Shown: piece by piece, positions 44,390 through 56,439 of the stretch
Layout of the letters: each line of letters begins with the position of its first letter
Numbering within the stretch: the stretch's first letter is position 1
NCBI RefSeq assembly: GCF_004337985.1
Contig: NC_043742.1
Span: 3,644,176 to 3,708,175, forward strand
Origin: Pyricularia pennisetigena
Taxonomy: Eukaryota; Ascomycota; Sordariomycetes; Magnaporthales; Pyriculariaceae
Length of the DNA stretch: 64,000 nt
Reading direction: 5' to 3'
Notes under the pieces: model-generated
Database searches by the model: none
The model's input: the letters and a program-made list of their open reading frames with translations, nothing else
Told to the model about the DNA's origin: nothing
Program-made: the position numbers and the translations under genes

Positions 44390-47300
44390 TTCGCAGGCCT
44401 TCCAGGCCCAATTCCAAGAGGTAAAGGGCTTGAATCCAGCCCAATCGAAATTCTTACTGCTAAATTACAGGCCCAAAACCTGCAATTTAAAGCGTTAATT
44501 ACGCAAATGGATCAATCTTAAAAAACAATTTAATAATTAACTGCCCTGTTAACCCTAAAAAGCGGTAATTACATTAATATAAATGGTCATTCGGAAATGA
44601 AACCCGTTACCGCACCCACTAATTAACTTGGTAACCTAAGTTTAAATAATGGGATAAATAAGAATTATCGTAACGGGTATTTTCCTTCCCCGAAAATTGT
44701 AAACTAATAGGGGTTAGCAATTGCCTTCTGTGGGAATAGGCGTTAATAATGCAATTTAGGGCTATAAAAGCAGCGGAATTCATTTCCAACCCTGAAATTG
44801 GTTATACCTTACCTAAATACGAGCAATTAATCCTATTATTGTTTATAAAAAACAGTTTAACCAAATAATTTTGAAAATCTATTGCATGGTAATCCAACCC
44901 CGTAACGGTTTATAAAACCCTGGAAAATAACTATTCCGTTGCACCCGAAATGAATCGAGATTCGCTATATCGGGAATTCCACGTTTTGAATTTTTCGAAA
45001 TTTAAAGGATCGATACCTGAATTTAACAGCCGTTTTAATTTACTGGTAGTTAAATTAGCGAGCACCAACGTGCAGATTAACCCCGTAAATGTAGAAAATC
45101 AATATTTTCGGGCCCCAAAGGGCACATTCCCTACTTGGGCCGAGCGCCAACGCAATACCCAACGGGTTTTGCAGGCAATAAACCAAAATTCGGAAAAATT
45201 AAATTTGCAATAATTCATAGCGGACCTTATATCCGAAAATTCGATTCCAGGCTCTACAACGGTTAAAGCTGCTAATTATCAATTTGAAGGCAAAGAATCG
45301 GGTAAAAAACCGATAAAAAAGGCGCTAAAAAGGAAAATAATGGGTAGGAAAATACCTTTAGATCACGAAAAAAAGTAAAAATTCTAATTTGGATTTTGCT
45401 TTTGCAAAAAATACTAAATCCTCCTCCAGCGAAATACCCGCTGGAACGTCCATGATTTTTATGTATTTGGAATTATTACGGGCTCGATTCCGAGTAACGT
45501 TAACGAATGCGCAACCTATAACGCCCTGGAACAGGAAATTAATTCCGCTATTAGCGGAATTATAAATTTACGTTCGGATTCGGATTCGGAAACCGATACC
45601 GGTAAAACGTTAACATTATAGGTTTAAACAGCTAATCTTAAGGTTTAAACGAAACCTGGACGCGGCGTAAAAGGACCCCTGAACCTTGGAAATTAGGTTA
45701 CCCTATCCTATACGATACAGGTAATCCGCACCATATTTTTGCAAATAAACAGTTTTTTACCGATTATACCCTCGGTTCAACAGTCGAAATCAGTACAGGA
45801 GGTGGCCCTTTTAAACCTGTAGGTACCGGAACTGTAAAGATACAGGTCCGTTACGGCTAAAAAGCTAACGAACTTACAAAGGTTACGTTAACTAACGTTT
45901 TATATATCCCCTCGGTTGGAATAAATATCGTTAATGGCCTTATACATTATAATATAGGGGGCCTATTATTAAAAAATACCCCAGACGACAAGGATCGCAA
46001 GGCGTGGGGTCGTTTAAATACCGCTAAATATTCGTTTTGTTTAAAGGTTAAAGGGTGCGATATCTTTGTTCGAAAAAACGTTATTTCGAATTACGCCTGT
46101 ATAATAGGAAAATATAGCACCGCTTTTAGCATGGCCTTACAAGGGGCTACAAAAGGCTACGCAGCCCCGTTGAAAATCAGGTTAAATAATATAAACCACG
46201 AAAATTACGAGGATTATAGAATTTACGCCGATTCGGAACCGAAAGAAAATACGGGAAAGGAAAAGCTAAATCCCGAACAAAATACGGAAATAGCCGTAAA
46301 TTCACCTGTAACGCAAGAATTTAGCGGTAAAAACCCTAAAAATCCACGTGAGATTGGGCCCCGTAGGCCCGGCACACCGCTAAATAACCCTTTTATGCAA
46401 TTTAATACAAAAAGGACTATTTCCAAAAAAGGGGGTTTCCCACACAAGAAATCCGTTATTAAAACCTTTTTTATTATCGCATTTTGAGCAGGCCCCTGTT
46501 AATGACCTGCCTTTAGGCCTAAAACGGATTACGGACGGTTGGTTAACCGCTAAAGTCAACGGAATTACAGGCGATTATAACGAAATCCTGGCTTAAAAAA
46601 CCCTGTTATGGCACAGGCGTTTGGGGCATATAAGGCTATTATTCTTTAAAAAAAACCGCTAAAATCACAAAAGGTTTCCCTAATCTCGACAAAATTAGGG
46701 CAATTACCTATATTATTTATATTAAAACCATCTTTGTCAGGCGTACAAATAAAATCGCACTTTTTACACCCCCTAATATTTTCGATTTTATAAAAGGTAA
46801 TATAATAACCCTTAAACCTAATCCTTACAATCAAAAGCCTGTAATTTTATTATCAATGGACCGAAAATCACGTTTTCGGTGGTTAATCTCACTAAAAAAT
46901 AAAAACCGGATTTACGGTTTTAGTAGCTATTTAAGGCTTTTTAAAGGTTTTAAAAACTACGTACGGGCGCTACCCCCTAAATTTTCACTTCGATGGGGGG
47001 CACGAGGTTAATATAAATTTTTAGAACTGGCTGATAAACAAAAATGTTACTTTTAGCATTTCGAATCCCTATAACCACGGTTAAAACGGATTAACGGAAC
47101 GGTCCGTAAAAGTTATTTTGGATAAATTTCGGTTTACCATTATAGCGGCGGGTTTACCATTAGATTTATAGTGTTATTTATTACCTGCTGTAATTGATTT
47201 AATTAACCGTACAGCGGTAATTAATAGGGATTTAACACCCTACGAGGAATTCATTCCGATTTCCAACTTGGATTACCGCACAAACCCAATTTAACGCATT

Positions 47301-49560
47301 TTCGGGTTATTGGTATTGGATACCCGGTTATTATACCGTTGGAAAAACGCTAAAAGTCTAATAAATTGGCTCCCCGCACCGAAACGGTGAAACTTTTAAC
47401 CCATTTATCAAATTCTGCAGCGTTGGTTTACGCAGCCGCTAAATGGGCCGTATACAGAACCTTTACCGTAAAAATTTTAAAAGGTACAACCGCTGAAAAT
47501 CTGGCTATTCCAGGGGAAACGCTACAGATTTTAAAGTGGGAATAGACAAATTTAAAGGGGGATTTTAATTCTGGATTTGAAAACGAAATTAACAGCGTTC
47601 CAACGGATAATTATTCCCTCAAAAACCCTGAAAATATAGGGCATTTACCGCCTATTACAAGGTATTTACCACCTGTTACAGGGCATTTACCACCGGTTAT
47701 AGGGCAATTACCACCCGTTACAAGGCATTTAAACCCTAAGAATACAGTGCCCGCCAGGCTTGTATAACCTACAGTTCGCCCCCCAAAACCTATAACGGTA
47801 GCGGTACCTAATCCAGTACCTAAAACAACGGAAATTTCAGTGTTTTCAGCACTTAAAAGGGAAAATATGGAGTTAAATTCGCAGTTCGAAAACCCAGATT
47901 TAATAGATATAAATTACGTGCATTATCTTTGTTTTCAAACCAAAAAAAAATAAAAAAACAATCCATTCAAGACGGTGAACCAAATAGTTACCAACAGGCA
48001 TTAAACAACCCTGAAAGTGATACATAGTTAGCTGTTGTAGCGTTTAAATTCAACCAGATCGTTACTGCAAAAACCTTCCGTTTTATCCTTAAAATTAAAA
48101 TGCCTACAGGCCGTAAACTCGCTTTTAGCCTGCCGGTATTCAAATTGAAAAAAGATAAAAATAATAAACTTATAAAATACAAAATTAGGTTTATTATTAG
48201 GGATGTTTGACAGGTCGAAGGCCTAAATTAAATGAAGACTTTTGCTAATATTAGTATACCACTTACCTGGCGTATATTTTTAGTTATAGGTAATGCACAA
48301 AATTGGGAAATAAAACAAATCGATTTTATCGGTGCGTTTTTAAATAGTGACCTTACCGACGTAAATAAATGTTTGCAAATTCCAAACGGTTTTAACGAAT
48401 GGGTCAAATTTTATAGCCCTACCACCGCTAAAGTTTTAATGGAAATGGGTTATAATCCGAAAGAATTGCAGGTTATACAGTTGGAAAAGGCGTTATACGG
48501 TTTGAAATAAGGGCCAAGAGAATGGTAAAACAAGCTTAAAAGCCTATTTTTTAAAAAAGGTTTTAAGCCGTTAATTTTTAATCCCGCTGTTTTTTATAAC
48601 ATTAAATCCAAATATTTTATCGTTACTTTTGGAGACGATTGCCTGCTAATAGGTCCTGAATTGCAATATATTTAGGATTTTAAAACCCGTTTTAACAAAA
48701 TATACGCGTTGGATGACAGGGGCCCTGTAACCTATTTTTTAAGCGTCTAAATTATAAGGGATAGGCCTAAACGCCGATTCTGGCTCCATTGAAGTCAATA
48801 TATAGAGGAAGCATTAGCAACGTTCGGATTAATTAATTGCAAATTTATATTTAGTCCTTTACAACCGGGTGTGTTAAAATATAGCGGCGGCAAACCCGTA
48901 AATGCGGTAAAAGTTAAATTATTATAGCGTATTATCGGTACCCTTATGTATTTAGTATTATTAACGCGCCCGGATATCGGTTTTGCGGCTTAGTGGCTTT
49001 CACGTTTTTTAACGAAAGCTATTACAATCAATTTAACGGCAGTTAAAACTTATTACGTAATTTAACGGGTAATAAATCCTTATTTACTTATTACGGAAAT
49101 AAAGTATTTAAAGCCGAATTACCACCCAATTCTTTAATAGGGGGTTTTAAAGGCTTTAAATTACTGGGTTTTAGTGATAGCAATTTTGCCGGGGCTAGGG
49201 AAAATTTAAAATCCATTTACGGATATTTGTATACCCTATTTGGGGGCCCTATAACGGGGAAATGCAAACAGGTTAGTATTATAGCTTCAAGCATTCCAGA
49301 AGCCGAAACCGATGCCTTAGCGGAAGCCTTGCGTGAAGCATAATGGTTTAAAAACCTATTTATAGAGATTGAACTACATGTTAAAGACCCTATTATAATC
49401 TTTGGAAATAATACAGGCTTTATTGCTAATATATGTAAACCTACGCACTACCAACGTATTAAATATACGTTTTCAAAATTTTATTACGTACGGGAATTAA
49501 TTATAAAAAAAATTAATAATTTTAAAATACCTGAAATCCAAACAAATGCACGTTAATAAC
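44390..49560 (+). pseudogene. Copia-A polyprotein relic
   Basis: Gag about 44390-45300 (open 44950-45213). Protease about 45690-46000, with the DTG active-site triplet in LYDTGNPHHIFANKQFF and the typical block VLYIPSVGINIV. Integrase about 46600-47600, strongly degraded. A heptapeptide repeat links it to the RT-RNase H region, about 48040-49560: QIDFIGAFLNSDL and LEKALYGLK (open 48232-48510), FGDD active-site box near 48631-48642, LLTRPDIGFA, then the RNase H blocks KLLGFSDSNFAG and ASSIPEAETDALAEALREA. Stops are frequent. Confidence 0.88.
47635..47740 (+). repeat. 21-bp tandem repeat encoding a GHLPPVT heptapeptide
   Basis: Five or so units of GGGCATTTACCACCKGTTAYA-type sequence between integrase and RT of Copia-A. 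Copia-B has a shorter, diverged version at 59765-59860. It encodes Gly-His-Leu-Pro-Pro-Val-Thr repeats, presumably a flexible linker. Confidence 0.75.
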
Positions 49561-50179
49561 CCAATAAAACCCTCAACGTTTCCAATTAACAAAGTCTTTT
49601 TAAAGTTTATACGGTTTAAACCCCTAAAAGCTTAGCTTTTACATACTGAATTTTAGGGCATTTAATTACTTCGTTAGTTAATTACCCATTATTTTTCCTT
49701 TGTTTCCAAGTATTGGATTTTTGTGAGCCCAAAACCAGCCGTACTACCCGAATTTACCTTATATAGGTTAATCAAGAAGCAATCTATACGGCCCTATAAC
49801 CAAAGTTGAATTAAAATTGATAAAGCTCGTGTTTTGGGCGATTTACGCATTCGAAATACCTTATATAATATGCCTAATTTGGACTGTTACCAACGAATAG
49901 CCAGATTAACTACCTGGTTTAATAGTTAATTCCGTAGGTTAATATTTTGCAAGTCGGGGGCTCCAATCCGGGGGTTATTACAATTTTTGGGGTTTTTTCC
50001 AATTTGGGGGTTCGTCCATTTCGGGAGCTATAGGTCGGTATAAAGGGCTTAATTATCCAGGGGGTTTATATCGGGAATTCGAATCGGGTTGGGACATAAC
50101 GGGGATATTTTGTTTTTTTTGGTTTTATTTTTGTACTTTTTTTTCCAAGTTTATGTGAATAGTAGCAAAAAAAAGGGGG

Positions 50180-50739
50180 TGTTAATTATATGCGTTATTC
50201 AGCATATAATAGGTCCATTTTTATCTGTATATAAACCACAATAGATAGTGCCGAAATGGGGCTGTTGGGGCTGTCGGACTTTCTATTATATTTTGTGTGT
50301 GGCAGGAGTTGCGATTCAAAATGTTAGCGAGAGGGGTTCTACCCTGTACCGGGCTTAATACCCACCCTGCACTTACGAGTCAGTTACCCTGTACCAGGTT
50401 GAAATTCTCACCAAATCAGCAAATTAGTGCAAACTTAGAGATGGTTTGTCTGGAAATGAGGGTGTTTTTTCAACAACGCATACAAAATAATTTTTCGGAA
50501 AATCGTGTACGGTACCGGAACCTTTTGCGGGGTGCGGAACCCCATTTCGATGTCGGAAAGTATATAAGGGAGATAAAGCAAAATCTCCCCCACTAATGAA
50601 TCAAATTTATTCATCCCAAAATTAGTTAACCATTTTAGTGCATTTAAGTCCTGTAATCACAGGCTTTTACAATAAAACTGGTACCACGCCGCACTTAGGC
50701 TAATGCCTAAACCCCTGTTGATAACACATATTGTTAACA
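50180..50739 (+). repeat. Copia-A 3' LTR
   Basis: 560 bp, TGTTAATTATATGCG...TTGTTAACA, preceded by the polypurine tract. Contains a 99-codon ORF (50297-50596) in the same frame and position as 9274-9573. Confidence 0.9.
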
Positions 50740-52645
50740 ACCTGTACTTTGGTTAATATATATATTTTACAAATATTTCGGGTGAATTCGTATTATGGAA
50801 ATTGTTCTTGGTTATAATATATTATAGGGTAATCGTTATAAAAGGTGAAAATTACCGCTGGTTCGGTGTTAAATCTTATTTTAGTTTCCCATTTAAATAA
50901 TTTAATGATGGTATATATTTCGTGGATATTTTTTTTTTTGCGTCGTCGTGGGAAAAAATCGTGGATTATTTTCCTCTTAAAATATAATCCGCAATTGTTT
51001 CGAAACCATTTTACCCAAAAAACTTTTGTATATTTGGGATATTTAATATCCGAAATTGGGTGGTTTCCGAAAATTGGATGGATTAATCCTATAAGGTTTT
51101 ATATTTGTATTCGAATTGGTATTCCGGGGAATTGTACTCATTGGTCGTCTCGGCATAAGTCGATGGGTTTTTTTTCGTATATATAGGGGTTATTTTCCTT
51201 TATTATATCATATAAATTTAAAGTTATAATTTCTTTTTCGCTGGATTCGTCCTTTAATTCGTTACTGGATTTGTTCGTTAAAGTTTGTGGCATTATTCGC
51301 ATACGGTATATTTATCCCAATGGTTTTGGTTCCAATTTTTTTAAAATATTTAAATCCGTAGTTCGGGTAATTTGGCGTTTTATTTACGCAATTGTGCTGG
51401 TGGTTTTATCTTAATAAATACACGGTCTCCTACTATTAAGGTCCGGGTATTTCTGGGCTTTTGCGGGTATTATCCTGCGTTTACTTTTACGTTATTATGG
51501 GCTATACAATTGTCGTCGTAACATATTGTCCAATTTATTAAATTGTACTAATCCGGTTATATTTATAAATGGGTGGTGGCATTTGATTTTCCTAGTTTCC
51601 TGGAATCGGGGGTAATATTTTGGTGTCCAATTTTAAAATCGGAATGTAAATTTAAAATGTTTTTGGGATAAAACTTGGCGATATATTCCGGTTTATCATA
51701 TTTAAAATATTTGCCATTTTTTGGGATTTTTGCGAAATCTTTCATATTATATCGCATTGAAATTTATAAATCCGCTATATGTTCCGTAGAAATCATTTTA
51801 CTGGCGAGGCGGACAAGGTATTAGTATTTGCGTCCTATATTAGTTTATCGCAAAGCTGGGCCTTATACGCTACGGATTTCGCGTCGTTCCAATTTTCGTT
51901 CGTAAAGTTGGTTATCGATTTTAACTGCCAACTTGACGTATTCGGTTAGGGTATCGGGTCGCTCTTTTTTAATAAATTCGTTTTTAACCTTTTCCCTAAA
52001 TCCTGCATAAAAGCGTGCCATTAGGGTTTCGGGGCTCCAAAATAATTTGGCGGTAATTTATCAAAATTTACTGGTCTATTTGGATACCGATTTGGTTTAA
52101 GTAAGGTGCACCAATCTGCGTTTTACCGTGCGTTCCTTATTTGGATTACCGAATATTCCCTTAAAACATTCTTCGAAATTATAATCGTCGAAAATGCGGT
52201 TAATCTCAGCTTCACGGTTTTTTTCCTTATTATAGTCCAAATAATTTCGTGAAATTGGTTCGAAATAGGCGAATATATCGCTTTTTAATAGCGAAACTGC
52301 GTAAATAACCTTATTTGCGTTATTATCGAAATTGTCCTCGTTAAAATAAAAATAAATCCGGGTTCCTGTAAAAAATCCCTATAAAATACCTGGGGTGCCA
52401 TCGTAGGGTAATGGTAAAAAATACTTAATATAATTCCTATTAATTCGATTAATTTGTTCGGTTATTCGTTCCTGGAATTGTCGATTTTTTATTTAGAGCG
52501 TCGCGACCCTTTGGCGTAAGGCGTTAGCGCTGGCCGGAGCGTTAATGGTAAAAAGGGTTAAAAAGGTACTTTTATTGGAAAACATCGTTTCGGCGATATT
52601 GTTCGGTATATTTTAAACCAAAATATTAAATAGGAGCAATTGAAA

Positions 52646-53088
52646 TATTACGATGAAAGGTATCGGTTCACCTGTTTTTAAAGATAAAATACAATGGGTT
52701 AAAACAATTAAACGTTTTAATTGGGTAATTGGGGTTTTTAAATAACTGGGGTAAAATTAGAATCGATTCCGGGGTAAATGATAAATTGTATATAAATTGA
52801 TTGCTGCTAAATAGTTTTAAACTGAATTTTACTTACATAGTAATAAACGCGTTTTATATAGATTATATTTCCAATATGATTTTTCCTGATTTGCTTAATT
52901 TGTAATTCCCAATCGAGGTTTTACAAATTAACCGAAATTACCTTTTTAGTGGTCACGTGCTGTCACGTGACTGGGTTCTTATATAATCCTATTTCCTACC
53001 GGTCGGTGTTTCTTTGGTCGAATATCGTTAGGAGGGGTGTGACCCCGCTTGGCTTCCCTGGTACCGGCCCAACTGTCTGGTCGTAACA
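52646..53088 (-). repeat. Gypsy-1 copy 2, 5' LTR
   Basis: 443 bp, TATTACGATGAAAGG...TGGTCGTAACA, the reverse complement of the Gypsy-1 LTR family. Confidence 0.9.
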
Positions 53089-53093
53089 GAAAT

Positions 53094-54023
53094 ACGACAA
53101 AATGAGCGCAAAAACCGGTTCCCAGGTTGACAACGAACGCTATAATAGGGTACGAATCCTTTTCGACGGTATATTGTCGAAATTCAAACTACTTTGAGCG
53201 ATAAAGGAACGCATCGACGCGAAAACTTTATATAAATTTTCCCACAAATTCCCGGAAAACCCGGAAAAAGTTTCAATAATTCGAAAAAATTGGATTTTTA
53301 AAGTATTTAACTGTTTTAAAGAGGACGAACGCGGAAAAACACTATTAACCACGTATTAAAAAATTTGGTAGAATGGACTGGAAACCATTTTATAACTTGT
53401 AATCCTTGAATCCAAAAGGTTTTAAGAATATGTTTGGAATTTTATGGAGTTATTTTACCGGGTAAAGGAAATGGAAACAACGGTTAACAGTTTGCCGATA
53501 CGGTAAATTGGAATTACAAAATGTTTACATAAATAGTTTTATTATTTAGTAATTAAAAGTTTTAAACGACGGAGCAAAAAAAGAAAATCCGGAAAATGTT
53601 ATTCCAAAGGAAAAATAAAACGAGGAATTTAACCGGTTTGAGAAAGGGGGTGATAAGAATTACCCCTTCCACGAATCAAAAGATTAGAGGTTTTTTTAAA
53701 TTCACGAAAGGAAAGGATTTTGGCGGGATAAAATTACAACTATTTATAAAACGGAATATTAAAGTAGCAATACGTTGTAATAAGTAATAGGGGATATAAT
53801 AAAGAATTGGGAGAAATACTAAGTATTTACGAATATATCCCGCCGTTGCAAATCCCAGACAAACGAATCAAGCCACACTAAATAAAGGCGTTTAATAGCG
53901 CGTGGAATAGGAGACAAACCTATTTAGGAGAATCATATAATATTGTGGACAATATAGTTAAAGGTTTTATAGACATTTGCAATATATTACAGATCCCGTT
54001 AGCCCAAGTCCATGTATTATTTC
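53094..54023 (+). pseudogene. degenerate coding relic of an unidentified element, left part
   Basis: The plus strand from the ATG at 53102 reads as a charged protein for about 80 codons with one early stop (blocks QVDNERYNRVRILFDGILSKF, FPENPEKVSIIRKNW), then with increasing TAG/TAA stops to about 53800. The layout resembles a Gag-type protein. It continues on the other side of the solo LTR (54024-54578). No family is assigned. Confidence 0.4.
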
Positions 54024-54578
54024 TGTTAACAATATGGGTTGCTAACAGGGGTTTAGGCATTAGCCTAGGTGCGGCGTGGTGCTAATTGCGTTGTAAAAGC
54101 CTGTGATTACAGGGTTTAATGCACTAAGTGTTTCTTAATTTTGGGATTATTAAATTCGATTCATTGGTGGGGGAGGTTTTGCTTTATTTCCCTTATATAT
54201 TTTCCGACATCGAAATGGGGGTTTGCACGCCACAAAACGCTCCGGTGCCGCATACGATTTTCCGAAAAATTATTTTGTATGGGTTGTTAAAAAGACACCC
54301 TTATTCCCATATAAATCATTTCTGAATTCGCACTAATTTGCTAATTTGGTGAAAGTTTTAACCCGATATAGGGTAGCTAATTTGTAAGTGCAGGGTGGGT
54401 GTGAACCCGGTATAGGGTAAATCCCATTCGATGACATTTTAACTCGCAACTCCTGCAATACACAGAATATAGCGGAAATTCCGACAGCGCCAACAGCCCC
54501 ACTTCGGCACGATTTAATCTGGCTTATATAAAAATAAGAGTGGATATATTACATGCTAAAAAGCGCATATAATTAACA
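54024..54578 (-). repeat. solo Copia LTR, minus orientation
   Basis: 555 bp, TGTTAACAATATGGGTTGC...AATTAACA. Flanks ATTTC (54019-54023) and ATTTG (54579-54583) are a duplication with one C/G mismatch. Confidence 0.87.
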
Positions 54579-55057
54579 ATTTGCATTTATTTTAACAGAA
54601 AACGCAGAAACGCATTTTTTATAATATATACATAGGTGAATGACGTTTAAGGAAATATATATAGAGTTTGAGGAACGGTTTAAAATACCGTTTTTACGTT
54701 AGATGTATTATAAGGGTTGGAGTTTCATCAGTTTCGAAAATGTTAAAGCGGAACAGAATTACGGAGGGAAACGCGATTTAGAGATTATAAAGATTTTGCG
54801 AAAAAAATTGCAAATTTGCTAAAAAGCATTGAGGCCCACATATGTAGATAAAAAGTACTTTATTGCTACGACTTTAAACGCGATCGAAAACGTAAAAGAG
54901 CTTCGAACCGTTATTACAAACCCTACAACTACTTGCCCGGGATTATCGAACCAAATAATAGTAGCTTTTAAATTGGGAAAACGATATATGGTATATAATA
55001 CGTTTTCGGTGACCGAAGATATAAGTACTATAACGGCCGTAAAAAAGAGGTAATAGT
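54579..55057 (+). pseudogene. degenerate coding relic of an unidentified element, right part
   Basis: A 74-codon open stretch (54829-55053; blocks RPTYVDKKYFIATTLNAIENV and AFKLGKRYMVYNTF) preceded by in-frame stops. It stops a few bases before the Copia-B LTR. Probably continuous with 53094-54023 before the solo LTR inserted. Not identified; a Gag-like origin is possible. Confidence 0.4.
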
Positions 55058-55638
55058 TGTTAATTATTTGGGTTATTAAGCATGTAATGGGTCCATGTTT
55101 ATTTGCTTATAAGCCACTATAAATAGTGCTGAAGTGGGGCTGTCGGGGTTATCGGATTTTCCGCTATATTTTATGTATTGCAGGAATTGCGATTCAAAAT
55201 GTCAGCGAATGGGGTGTACCCTATACCGGGTTCACACCCACCCTGCACTTACGAGTTAACCACCCTGTACCGGGTTAGAATTCTCACCATATCAGCAAAT
55301 TAAGGCGAACATAAAAATGGTTTATATAAAAACAAGGGTGTTTTTTCAATAACGCATACAAAATAATTTTTCGGAAAATCGTGTGCTGGCACCGGAACCC
55401 TTTGCGGGGTGCGGACACCCACTCTAATGTCGAATAATATATAAGGGAAATAAAGCAAAGTCTCCCCCACCGATAAATCGAATTTATTAGTCCCAAAATT
55501 AGTCAACCATTTTGGTTAACATTTTTAGTGCATTTAGTGCATTTAAATCCTGCAATTACAGGCTTTTACAACGCAATTAATACATGGCCGCACCTAAGCT
55601 AATGCCTAAACCCCTGTCAGTAACCCATATTATTAACG
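55058..55638 (+). repeat. Copia-B 5' LTR
   Basis: 581 bp, TGTTAATTATTTGGG...ATTAACG. Slightly longer than other copies because of a local duplication around TTTAGTGCATTTAGTGCATT (55530-55550). Confidence 0.87.
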
Positions 55639-56439
55639 GGTTACAAGGCCGGAAAGGTTTTAGTTTGTGCACTCAAGTGTATTTTGCATTGCTGGAAAGC
55701 CTGAAGTTCAGGTTTTATTTTGGTTATTATCGCATTTTTCCAGCACGTATATTGACAAACATATTGCTGTTTTTATGCGAAACTGTTGGTTTAAGGCGCT
55801 AATTCAGCACCTTACCCCCTGTATTCACAATGGGGACCGCTAAAAATTAGCGTTTGACTCAGGCCCTTTTAAGGATTGCAGCGATCGCTGACATTACAAA
55901 TCCAAGCTTTTTGGTATGGTTTTTATGGATCGTGCACGCCATTATAATTGGTTTAAAATTTTATTAGGGTTTACGTGAGCGAGTTAGGGCCAAAAACACC
56001 TGTATTCGTTCGCAAATAACCCACAAAGTCCTAGTGCGTTTAATAGGGTTCACAATAGCCCACAAACCCACCAGCGGAAATACGTTAATTGGCTCGTCAC
56101 CCTGCACAATATCTGCAGGTTACCCTGCACGATACCCTGCAAATTACCCTGCACTCATTTGACGAATTGAATTCGTTACGTGCACATGGATTGGTACAAA
56201 TACCAGGGCACCCATTAATTGCGGATTTCAGGGATTTTAACCCTGTATTCTTTTAGTGGATGTCGACCATTGAAAATAGCAATAAACCCTGTAATTGGCA
56301 ATTCCAGGCCTATACCCGTTAAAAGGCAAACGGTATATCAAATACTAAGTTTAATAGGGTACTTACCCTTAGGCAATTAGGTTAATTAATCATAGCTATA
56401 AATTAGCCAATTGTTATTATCATTAAAGTTACCCTATAA

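Larger units (their letters stand above)
43041..50739 (+). mobile_element. complete Ty1/Copia element (Copia-A), RIP-damaged
   Basis: 7,699 bp with two 560-bp LTRs and the duplication GCCTG (43036-43040) / ACCTG (50740-50744), one G/A difference. It sits inside Gypsy-1 copy 2. Domain order Gag, protease, integrase, RT, RNase H is that of Copia. A polypurine tract (AAAAAAAAGGGGG, 50167-50179) abuts the 3' LTR. Related elements start at 55058 and run leftwards from beyond 64000. Confidence 0.92.
39450..52420 (-). pseudogene. Gypsy-1 copy 2 Gag-Pol relic, split by Copia
   Basis: Minus strand. Gag about 52420-51560, with a zinc-knuckle relic near 51690 in which Cys is replaced by Tyr. After the Copia insertion (50744-43037): protease C-terminus at 42590-42363 (75 open codons; NLKIPWFEKNNPLINW), RT about 42120-41280 with YLND in place of YLDD near 41605, RNase H about 41270-40860, integrase about 40860-39650, and chromodomain about 39600-39450. 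Many stops and frameshifts. Confidence 0.85.
38120..53088 (-). mobile_element. Gypsy-1 family, second copy, minus strand, with nested Copia element
   Basis: LTRs at 38120-38559 and 52646-53088; flanking pentamers AAAAT and GAAAT, one G/A difference as expected from RIP. Without the Copia insertion (43041-50739 plus 5-bp duplication) the element is about 7.27 kb, close to Gypsy-1 without its solo LTR. Domain order is the same as at 6476-14296, read on the minus strand. Confidence 0.9.
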
